Source of the DNA: Sipunculus nudus
Taxonomy: Eukaryota; Annelida; Sipuncula; Golfingiida; Sipunculidae
DNA length: 64,000 bases
Assembly (NCBI GenBank): GCA_026874595.1
Contig: CM049310.1
Span: forward strand, 90,093,556 to 90,157,555
Direction: 5' to 3'
The position numbers and the translations under genes are program-made. Below, piece after piece: positions 47,390-59,300 of this stretch; the stretch's first letter is position 1, and every line of letters starts with the position of its first letter. The notes beneath the pieces were generated by a model. That model made no database searches and was not told where the DNA came from. It saw only the letters and a list, made by a program, of their open reading frames with translations.

Positions 47390-50300
47390 GTATGTCAAAG
47401 TAAAAAATAAAATAAAAAGCATAAAAAAATTACAACGTACTTATCAAACCAAATTAATGATAAGTGCAATTTTCGGCAGGCCACTTCTTCTATAAAACCA
47501 TCCTTTTATAAATTTTTTATTCAAATTAACTCATCGTTTATCTCACGTCTTCAGTTATTTGTTCCCTACAAAAATAAATGATACATTTTAAATCAGTTGA
47601 ATTTGATAACCTTTATACAATTATCGATATGTGACCTAGGACTGTACTGAATTTTACTTTTACATGTATGCCTAGGAAAGGATGTTTTGAGATGACTCCC
47701 ATTTAATCTTTTGATTCCACGATTGCTGGCTTCGTCACGGGTTATATTTATGAGATTCTTCCTTAGTTAATCCATGTAATCCATGACATAATAGGTAAAA
47801 TATTTTAGTGTAAAATATTGACTGGATATCTTTTGATGACTTAAAAGTTATCATTCATATTGTATATTAATCCGTTTTAAAATGCTCATACTACTGTTTA
47901 AATTAGATACTTATATATAATATAAATCTATAAAAGAGAATAAATGCATTCAGATATCAGGTATATTTATATGTATTTTGAGCATATGTCCATGCTTGCA
48001 CAACTTTTCTTTCTCCTGTTTTAAAGATCACTTATGACATTACCCTAACTTCCACGCCTACTTCCCTCCAGTACTATCTGTTCCCGATGTGTGCGTGGAC
48101 ATGTTCTTCAACGCTATCGGCTGTATTAGCTTCACCTGGGTATATAACACTTCCTATAACCCTTCATTGTATTTTTTCGCATATTTTTTTTTATTCAGCT
48201 ACTTCTTTCTGTTTTCAGATTTCTTTATCCGTTCTTTAACACACTAGTGCTTGATTTCTACGTAGGAAATAATACTACATTTACATTTAGATTTCCATTA
48301 CCCGAATAGCCAAAATATCTGTCCGAGTTTAGAATGTTTACTATTAATATAACGAAACATTACCAAACTGACAGTTTTTTGGAAAACGCTTCACTAAAGA
48401 TACGGACAGTTACTGCCTTCGCATTAACTTGATTCGAATCTAATACTTATAAAAGGAATTCGCTTCACCTCTGTTCGCAATGTTCTCTGAAACCGCGCTG
48501 CGTATGACACTGTGCCATTTTAAAGGTTATTATTCCCGCAGTGACATGGCCGCTATGACAATCAATTTTTTTCATGTACACAAAAATTTTTAGTGATTTT
48601 CCCTGCTTTCCACATTACGGGGAGATTACCATGTGACGAAAACAGCCGAAAAGCCTTCGGCAAAGACCGGAATGCGACCTTTTTGTCACTCAAGACAATC
48701 CCCCAAGCACGGGATTAAGCGGCTTAATTTAGGTCTATGGTGCATGTGAATAACTCTTACGTTCTTACGGTGAGGAATTTAAGCATGTTTAGCTCTGACC
48801 CCCGTGCGTGGTCGGTAAATGTGAAAAACACATGACTCTCGCCTTATGAAAAGGAGGGGTTCAGACGAAGGGGATTAAGACAAAACCTTATATAAGGTCT
48901 ACATTTCCGGAACAGGGGTGCGGATAGGCGGAGGAGGGGTTTATAGGTCTCAAAATTGCATGGTCTGATACAATTAAAATACGGTTGGGACTACATTTGA
49001 TTCCGCTTCTGTAATAAAGAGGTATACATGTTTTCGTATCTTTCTTCAGGAATAGTTTCCTTGCCTTAAAACGTACATTTAAATCATCGTTCATGTTTTC
49101 GTCGCATCATTATATTCTTTGTACGTCCACAAATCTTAACAAGTTAAAGATAATCGAAAGTCTAAGACTGAGTGTCCCCGCGCCCCATTCCGGTTCGTAT
49201 ATCTTCAAGGCAAACATACCGTTATATGAATTTCTTACCACCAGCAGAGCGCCACAAAATAGATAAAATATAAATATTTGTACATATCTTATTGAAACAG
49301 TATCCCACAAAAAATCTATTTTTTTTTAACTTTTAGAATAAAGTCTCCCCAACATCGGTAAAGAGTCCGGTATACCGGGTTAACCAGCTAGTACTTGTAT
49401 AATTCGATTTGAAGTGAAGGAGTGGTGTATATATGCATGTCCATGTAAGGATACATCAATGGACTACCCTCAATATATCATTCTAGAAATTTGGATAATT
49501 CTGAATCACATTTGTGACACCCTTCAAATGATAAAGATTGTATAATTGCAGTATTCAAGAGCACAATATACCAGCATGCATTATGTTAAAAGCCACACAG
49601 AAGCTTGGAGCCTCACCAAGTTATTCAGTTACCAAGTTATTGTAAAGAAAGCGATTAAAGAGTAAAGGTGGATTTTTTTTTATGAAGAAGGACACTCGCG
49701 TCAAATAAGGTGTTTTCTGGTAATAGGGGATTAACATATCCAGTAATCAAAACAAACTTTTACCCTACCTTTCCCGTTAAATGTATGCGATTTCTGACAA
49801 AAGCTGTGTTCAACCCATATATACGCAAGTGTGACTATGCAAATGTGTGGGTTGAAATCGCTCATATAATTATGCAATTTGCCTGTTTTCACATGTCCGT
49901 TAGTGCTTATGCTATAGCTATCTCTCATCTTCTTTCCCTTCCTCTTTTTGGATAATCTCAACTATTTCCTTGGTAATTGCAACTCTTTCCTAAAAACCTC
50001 AGGTACTTTTGGATAAACTAAACTTTTTCTTGATCACATTAGTGACATTTAAATCATATTGACTATATCAATGTACCATTAAAGAGAACAATATTTCAGC
50101 GTGCGTTTTGTTTACAGCCACACAGGAGCGTGTGCGTGCAGCGCGGTTTTCGCAGGTCAAATGACCGCTGGCTTGCACCTCTGTGTAACGGAGGTATCTC
50201 AGCGGCCGATTGAATTTTCTGGACTTGTCATGGTCCAATGGGTTAAACCAGGAGCCATCTTGCGGAGTTACTAGATTCCCTGATTGGGAACTATATTAAT

Positions 50301-53300
50301 TGCCCCTCCCATCCCAATTGATAAAATCACAAAAACATATGGCAAATGTAAGGTGACGGTCTTTTTTAATGCGCAAGAATTACACGTTCATAACAACTTG
50401 GTTCTCTTTCATGATGGAGCGGCGCCATTCTATTTTGATAATTTTAGTTCTAGTATATATTTATTTCAAATAAGGATTGACCTTCAAAATATGGTCAGAA
50501 GTATTATATTTTGGAAGGTAGTATTATAATGTTGATTGAATTGAAGTAATGATAGAATAATAGATCGTCATCCGAGACACACAACATGTGTCACTCTTAA
50601 AATGAGTAAAACTTTGTGGCAAGTAGCCCTCCTCTGCGAAAGCTGTGTCCAAAAAATCCCGCGCACAAAAGATGAGATCGAAGTAGGTGGTTGAACTTTG
50701 TGGGAAGCATGCGCGCGAATCCGTTGGTTCCAGGCTCAACGAACATGGGTCCGTCAGCAAAGACTCTATGGGAAAACCGGAAGTTAGCCAGGATGGCTCG
50801 GACAAGTCACAAAGGATGATTCGGTAAGGATGGTAATATTTTATTTAGCTGGAGATTACGAAACTTTACAGTTTTTGTTCGACACACCCCATGGTTTAGG
50901 CTTGATGTCGCTGTGCGTCAGATGTTTTGTCTGGTCGAAGGACGACAATGAATCCGACATAGCGTCGGCCTTACAAAATAGAGAAATAGGCAAAAAGCCA
51001 AGAGTGTGGCTTCGATAAGATCGTTTAAGTTGTTAGTGTTCCGGATAGTTAACAAAATGTCCGGCGTCAGAAGAAGTTTTATTTTGCAGAACCTGGTCGC
51101 TCCTACGTCTGATACCTCTGGTAAGAGAGTCAAGTATCCAATTGTCTGCTAGGAAGGTTTGCAAACCTGATTCACCATGCAGCAGTTGGACGGCAGACAT
51201 GCATTCAGAGAAAGACGTAGGAGCTGTACGCTTAGCATGAACGGTGATAAACCGACATAACGTAGTGGTTGATGCCGATTCAGATTGGTAGTTCATGTAC
51301 TTACATAATTCTGTATAGGTCTTTAGATTATGTGTTTGACCTCTTCGTTGACTCCGCGAACGTGGGCGATATCATTGTCTAGTTCATGCTCCAGTCGAAC
51401 AGCTGCCGGAACTGCGGTTGAAGAGAAAGATGAGCCACAGTTGACATCTGGTAAAGAAGATTGTGTCAACCTAATATTCATGTAAAGGGGAGTATCCCAG
51501 TAAGGAGGATAAACGGCGAATTTAACCAGGCTGGTGTTACCTAGAAATAGCATCAGGAAGTTAGTTATATTTCCCTTGTGTAAAATGGGACCATATTTCG
51601 AAATTTAACACAACCGATAGCCAGAAGAGAAAACGGAGTGTTTCCATGACCAGTGGATTAATACAAGAGCACTTCCTTAATGAAGCAATATTTGTGACGT
51701 CATCAGTGAATACTGTAACGGTCGCTTTCGCGTATTGCTTAGCCAAGAGATTTGCCGCAAATACAACCGCAAGGGTTTCTTAACAGTAAATACAAACGTC
51801 GGCTGCTAATGGCAGGTCGTAGGGGAAACTCTTTTAACCCTAATCTTAACCATAAACAAACCCAGCGCCTTGTTTAGACGCATCGGTAAACACAGCGTGT
51901 TGCGCGGTTGCTCGCTTGATTTTTCATAAAATCTAAAATCCGTCTGGGGTAAGTTCTTTCTCCCTTGACTACCTGGGTAGCCCAGTTGAGTGTGCCCGCT
52001 AAAGACTGTACTTGCTTTAATGTTGCGCGCAATCTGACGGAGAAGCTTCTCAGCTCTGTCTCAAACTCTTGCAAATATTCTCCGGAAAGGACAGAGTCAT
52101 AGCACAAGAATCTATTTCGATGCCCAAAAAACACAGACTTTGGAACGGGAGGGGGGGATCTGCATTTTTTCCAGTTGATCGAGAAGCCGACGCATCGTAA
52201 AAACAAAAATCAATGAGTTTATAGTTTGTAAACAGTGGTACTTAGATTTGGATACAATAAGAAAATCGTCAAGGTATAAGAGAATACTATGATACCCTTT
52301 ACAAGCCATCATTAGCCGAACTGCATGCGTGAGTCGGTATTCGACGATAATTTACTGCCAATTAGTAGTCGGGTATCCAACATGAAGGTATGATGATTTA
52401 GTAGGAAAAACGCCATCGTAATCCGAGGTATCGCCAGTTTTAGGAATTTACAGGGACCGAACGATTTGTCGATTTTAAATATTTTTTTTGCCATGAAAGC
52501 CCCCGGGGTAATTAATTTAGCCGCGTCGTCGACACACTGATAATATACTTTTTCGTGGGTAGTCGCGTATTCATTTTCTGTCTGACCGAAAGGACTTTTA
52601 GAATCATGGATTAAACGGATATCGGACGAGTCTTTTTTTGACCGCACCTAAGGCACTCGTTATGAACTCGGTTAGAGGTAATGACATATATAGCGGCCTT
52701 CGGCCAATGCATCTCGATTATGTTTTTCAGCTTTGTCCATATTCGCGATGGCCGATTTTTTATTATTGACTCCAATCAGTTTTCATGTTACGGGAAGCTC
52801 TAATACCCAACACCCATTTGTGATTCCCTCAATTTGGAACATTTTGTCAGGTTCATGCTTTAAGAGCCCATGAAGGATGTGTGATTTGATGCTCGGGGGC
52901 TCTTGTGGCAGATTTGAAGTTACAACCCGGTACTAGACAATCGTGTATGTATTTACAATTCCCGAAGTTGCCCTAACTAGCGTTAAACAGTCTGCAAACG
53001 GGCTGTTCGTTCGCTCGTGTTTTATTTTTGTGTTAATAAGGCCCCGGTGGTTTGCTTTGTTTTAGTTTCAAAGTCAAAGTTGCGAAGTGAGGTGACTCGT
53101 AACCCTCATCGAATGCTAAAGCTGACTGCTTGCAACGGTTATCCTTGTCATATTCTAGGACGCTATGCTAGCTATATCCAGCGCTTGTGAGATCGGCAAT
53201 ATAAGCCGAATACTCAACATATTTCAGGATTGCTGCCCCGGGTAATAGCGCCCGTCCGAATGCCCTCTGCTGGGATATGGTTATTAGGACAGCCCAATGC

Positions 53301-56300
53301 TGTGGAAAAATTATATCCAATTTCGGTTTACTAGGGGCTGTTGGTTTTAATGACAAATTAAATTCTCCGGAATAGCCAATAGGGTATGGGGATTCCTAGC
53401 CATATAATCTGGTATCAGGCGGGGTATCGTCTCTTGCATGTCACTCCCTGCTCCGGTCGGAACCAAGACTACCCAAGATAGCGTCCAGAGGAGACAGATT
53501 TTCAGCTTAATCGGTTGGACCCGTCATCTCAGAAACGCAAACCACCCTGTCCTCTTGCATGTCTGCGTTTTTCAGTCTATCAATTGACGCTAATAGTAGT
53601 ATGCGCTGGCCAAGGGATATGTTCAACTCCTTCACGTCGGCAGTCGTCAGAAGTTTCCAAACATGGACGTGATGACAGTCTTGCTCATTGAGAGTGTCGA
53701 TAGCAGAGTCGAGGCTCAGCTGACCACAGACTGATGTCTGTAGTGCATTTATTTCTTTCTCCTTAGGCTCGTTAGAGTAGCCCTGCGAAGTTTGTCTCAG
53801 CGTATTTCTCCGTCCCATTGTAATTATAGACATAAAGCAAAGAACTATTAAAATGGCGTGAGCGTGCAGCGCAGTTGACGCCGGTCAGATGACCGCTGGC
53901 TAGCACACGGAGGTACATCAGTGGCCGTTTTGCTTATCCTGGACCTGCCATGGTCCAGTGGGTTCAAACTGGAGCCATCTAGCGGGGGTTTCATTTACTA
54001 GGTTCCCTGATCGTAAAAACTAAATGACACTTTCTGGATAACAACACATTTTTCTGAATAAACTCAACTCTTAAAGAATTTCATCAACTCTTTCCGGCTT
54101 CATAACTTTTGCGGCTTACCAAAAAAAAAACCTTTCCGGATACCCTAATCTTTTTCCAGCCTACATAAATACTTTCTAGATAAGCTTAATTCTTTCAAGA
54201 TAACATAAACTCGTTCCAGATACACTGAATCTAAACGACTAATTACGACTAATCTAAACTTTTTGTGATAAACTCGCAAATTTTCTGTTAACGTTAATCC
54301 ATTTCGAATAATTTTTAAAAATCTTTCAGGATAACTTCAAACTTTATAGATAACCTCAACTCTCTCCAGATAAACTCAACTCTTTCTTGGTAACCCGACT
54401 CATTCTGGATAACCCTCAACAGTTTCCGGATACTATTAACGCTTTCCAGATAAAGTAAATGCCTCTGGACAAGTCTTAGTCTCTCCGCATAATCTGAACT
54501 CTTTCCACATTATCTGGTCTTTTTTACTTCCTGTTTCTGCATAATCTCAACTCTTCCATGATAACCGCTAATATTTCCGGAAAATCTCAACACCTTAGGG
54601 TTAACGTTATCTCTTTCTTGATAATCTTAACTCTTTTTGGATAATCTGAGCTCTTTCTGGATTATCTCATCTTTTGCCGAATTATTTTCAACACTTCTTT
54701 TAATACTCCAATTTTTTCCGGATATTCTCAACTCTTTTCGGATAATCTCAACTCTATCTGGATACACTAACTCTTTCTGAAGACGCTAAACTCTTTTCTG
54801 ATAATCTCGACCCTTTATGGATACCTTATACTCTTCTCGGATACCATAAACACTTTCCTCTTAACTCTATATGATAACTTTAGCTCTTTCTGGATACCTT
54901 TAGCTCTTTCGAGATAATCTGAACCCATTACTGGTAACCTTAACTCTTTCCGTATCACTGCAACTTCTCCCGAGTACCCTCCACTGTGCACACATGAAAC
55001 GTATTTGAGTGTTTAATTCTAGGTGACTCACTGGCACAGCCCGCAGTTTCACGCCTACTTTCCGGCAGCTTCCTCGTATCCAGCCATCTGTGCCGACATA
55101 CTGTCTGCTGGCATCGGCGGTCTCGGGTTCTCATGGGTAAGATAAAGACCATTGATATAGTTATACCTTACATTGGTGTTCACTGTGCCTTGTCATTAGG
55201 TAGAGTTTCTTTTAAATTTAATAAAAATACCTCCTCAGCTTTGATTCGACAAATGAAAGCGAGATAATGAGACAATATTTTGCGGAAATTTTGCGAAAAC
55301 CTCTGCAAAGGAAAACACTGGTTCCACTCAGATAAAATTCTTCAAAATTGAATCGTAAAACCCTATCTCATGTACCATCTTTATAAATTTTGGAAGATAT
55401 TCGTGCGTTAGTTTTAATTTACTGTAATTATTTAGCTCATCTAATAATAAATCATGTGTAACATATACTGAAGAACTGTACTTGTCTATGATGATATATC
55501 TCTAAACATAGATAGCTAGCCCGGTGTATACTGAACTCGAGGTTAATATGATGGACTGGCTGGCCAAGATGTTAAATCTACCGCAGGAGTTCTTGTGGGG
55601 AGGCAAAGGAGGTGGGGTAATACAGGTCAGTGAGACAAAGGGGGTAAGGTCATACAGGTCAGTGAGACAAAGGAGGTGAGGTCATACAGGTCAGTGAGAA
55701 TAAGAAGGTGGAGTCATACAGGTCAAAGAGACTAAGAAGGTAGAGTCATACAGGTCAGTGAGGCAAGGGAGGTGGAGTCATACAGGTTAGTAAGACAAAA
55801 GAGGTAAAGTCATTCAAGTGAGTGAGACATGGGGGACTTGAGGTGGATTCATATAGGTTAGTCTGACAAAGGAGGTGGAGTCATACTGGTCGGTCAGCAA
55901 AAGAGTTGGAGTCTTATTAGTCAGTCAGACAACGGAGATGGAGTCATACAGGTTAGTCAGACAAAGGCAGTTGAATCATACAGGTCAGTCAGACAAAGGC
56001 GGTGGAGTCATACAAGAGAGAGAGACAAGGGAGGTTGAATCATACATGTTGGTGAAATAAAGGGGGTGGAGTTGGCTATAGGGGGTGTTTCGCAAAACAG
56101 GGGCCAATAGGGAATGGAATGATTTTAGCAGGGCCATGAGGTCTGGGATAGGTGAATGAAGGCCTTACGATATCCAGACGTTGGTGCCACAAAGTAAGGC
56201 TTTACGATCCAGATAGGCGAGTAATGATCATACAGGTCAGTGAGGCGAACAATTTGTAACATCTGAAAGGTAAATGCAATCAAATGAGCACTGAAAGTGA

Positions 56301-59300
56301 AATTTTATCAAATTACCGGTGATTTTCTGTGCTATCTCAGTTGAAGGGGAAGGTTGAACATATATATTGAAAATGTATATTGTTGTGCATTGTTATCAGA
56401 TATTATTGAGTAGGTTATAAAAATACATAATTCCACTATATATATCGCATTCTATTAACCCGTGATTTTTCTCCAGAACAAAAGAGTTCTGTGATTGTTT
56501 TCTAAATGCTTAGCTATTCTTAACTTTTTTTCTTAGAACTGCACATCCATAAAGCATCTTCAAGAAATTATCATTTTCATGCAACGTTTCTTTTATTTAC
56601 ACTGCCTACCATTTAAGGGGTCAGCGAGTGAAGCTACACTTGTAACTATGCTTGGAGCCAGAAGCCGGGTGCTTAGCGAGAAACGGGAAGAACTCAAAAA
56701 GAAAGAAGACTCAGAAATCATGGGGAAACTGGTAGCCTACTGCTCTGACCAGGTACGTTATACTGAAACTTAATGAATTGACCAGGTGAAATCGGTGGGA
56801 CTTCTTCTTGAACAACTGACTATGCTACTAATAGTCTACATAGCTATTCTAAAACTAGTTCATCTTACATCTCATGCTTAACTTTGACAAGATAATATCT
56901 CAGCCGATTTACTGCTCTGTCCAGCTAACATGCCAGTCGGTTATGCAAGTATTATGTAAAACGAAAGTCCATTCTCTAACAAGGTAACCATACGGGTGGC
57001 AAGCAGTTATGACCAAGATATCTTAAAGCTATGGTCTAATGTTTGCCGAAATTACCGTACAGCTGGCGGTCTATTGTTTTGATGACATATCCGTACAGCT
57101 GGCGGTCTAATGCTCAGACGTATTAACCTCACAACCCTAATTGTCTTACGACATAACCTTACAGCTGGCGGTCTAATGGTCGGAAGACATAATTTTACAG
57201 CTAGAGGTCTAATGCTTTAACGACATAACGATATGGCTGACAGTCTAATGCTCTGAGGAACCTCTCAACATATTGCCCAATGCTCTGGCCACTTAAATTT
57301 ACAGCAGCTGTGTTAAGATAACTGCTTTGTAACTTAATGTTCAGAGGAGGTAAACTGTTTCAATATCGATGATAAATATTGATTAAATATTTAATCAATG
57401 TTTATTTGCCCATGGAGTAGGCACACTCCTCAGTGGAACGAGCTGGTCTGTTGGCGGCGGTGAAAATCCACAAAGTCGAGAGCGATGAGAAATGCTGCAT
57501 GCGAGGGGACGCTCTGGCTGACGCAATTAACCAGGACAAACAGCAAGGACTCATACCATTCTATGTAGGGTTTTCGATTTTTATTTTAACCAGTATATAG
57601 AAAAAAAGGTATTTATTAAGTAAGTTTTAATTATTATATCATTTGTAATACTCTAATTATTACAATAATTATTGCATCAACATTTTGTAATGATTATGTT
57701 AACCAAATCGAAATAGGAATTAGCGAACAAGTTTTACAGAAATGACAAATAATTAGACTCCTGTAAGAAATACATTAACTTAGACGGGCAAAATTAATTC
57801 GGTATACTTCAATCAACCACTATATCAACATAACTTGCATTACATTCAAATGTAAATATATCGAATCTTTAAGCAGATTTTACCAATGCGTAGTGAAATA
57901 TTCGGTCATAAAGACGTTATCATAGTTGTATAGTTGCGATATCCCATGCATGTATACTATGTACACGTACACATGATTTATAAGTCAGGCATATGCCCAT
58001 AATGTTAAGTAAATTCAACTAAACTACAAAGAAGATTGTAATTTAAATGTGGATTTCTATTTTGCAGGCTGTTGCCTCATTAGGTACTACGGGCTCCTGT
58101 GCCTTTGATAAACTTCAAGAGATAGGACCTGTGTGTAAGTAAATACCCATTCTGGCTTGTTAATATTACTGACAAATCTATACATTTCACATTTGTTGTT
58201 AAAGTTATACTTTCCAAGCACTACATATGCATTAATTGTGATCCTCCCATATAAAACGACCTTATGCCTTCGAGAATTCAACCTAAATATTGGAAAAAAA
58301 CTTTCTGTTTGTATCAATATGACCAACCAAAATCCACAGCATAAAAAAAATGTTCTTTTCGGAGTGCGACTGTTCAGAAATTAGATTTTGTCTGATTGAG
58401 CACCAAAGCCTCTGTGATTGGTCCTGTGTATCTAACCTAAAATTTATAATTTCAAACCTTTCATGGTAAAATGAAATATTTTATAATGATGTATGATCAA
58501 AAATAGGTAGACCAAAGTTAATGGTTAGCCTAATAAGGGATATTTTTTTTCATTCTTGAAATGCCAATGGTTAGAGGTTTTAAGTGGCCACCAGAAAAAA
58601 AGGCCAAAAAAGAATTATTATATTTTGGTGTGGATCCGGCTCTCTGTGATTGGTCCTGTGTATCTAACCTACAATTTATAATCAAATCTTTCATGGTAAA
58701 ATGAAATATTTTATAATGATGTATGATCAAAAATAAGTAGACCAAAGTTAATGGTAGGCCTAATAAGGGATATTTTACTTTTCATTCTTGAAATGCCATT
58801 GGTTAGAGGTTTCAAGTGGCCACCAGAAAAAAGGCCCAAAAAATATTATATTTTGGTGTGGATCCGCCACTCTGTGATTGGTCCTATGTATCTAACCTAC
58901 AATTTATAATTTCAAACCTATCATGGTAAAATGAAATATTTTATAATGATGTATGATAAAAAAAGGTAGACCAAAGTTAATGGTAGGCCTAATAAGGGAT
59001 ATTTTATTTTTCATTCTTGAAACGCCATTGGTTAGAGGTTTCAAGTGGCCACCAGGGACGTAGGCAAGGGTGTGCCCCTCCCTCCCCCCTTATCTATGCT
59101 CGCATCTAGTACTCAGCTAATGATTAAATGCTAAATGACCATACATTCTGGTCCCTCCCTTGCCTTAAAATCCTGGCTCGTCTCCTGGCCACAGCGTTAT
59201 TGCCATCAGATATATCCTCGCAGATTAATGAAATAGTAAGCAATGAATCCGGAATGAAGTAATTAATATGAAGAGTTATTCAGAAGACAAGAAAACATGG

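Larger units (their letters stand above)
50128..54013 (-). mobile_element. DIRS-order (tyrosine-recombinase) retroelement, degenerate, antisense in DDC intron 1
   Basis: Flanked by ~160-bp direct terminal repeats (50128-50288, 53856-54013). Reading on the minus strand: a gag-like frame right inside the terminal repeat, RT with YLDDF, RNase H with VFTDAS, and a tyrosine recombinase with [10 protein letters not shown] plus tyrosine recombinase, without an integrase, defines the DIRS order. Direct rather than inverted terminal repeats point to a PAT/Ngaro-like arrangement. Frames are broken by shifts and stops and the terminal repeats differ at many sites, so it is old and inactive. Confidence 0.85.
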
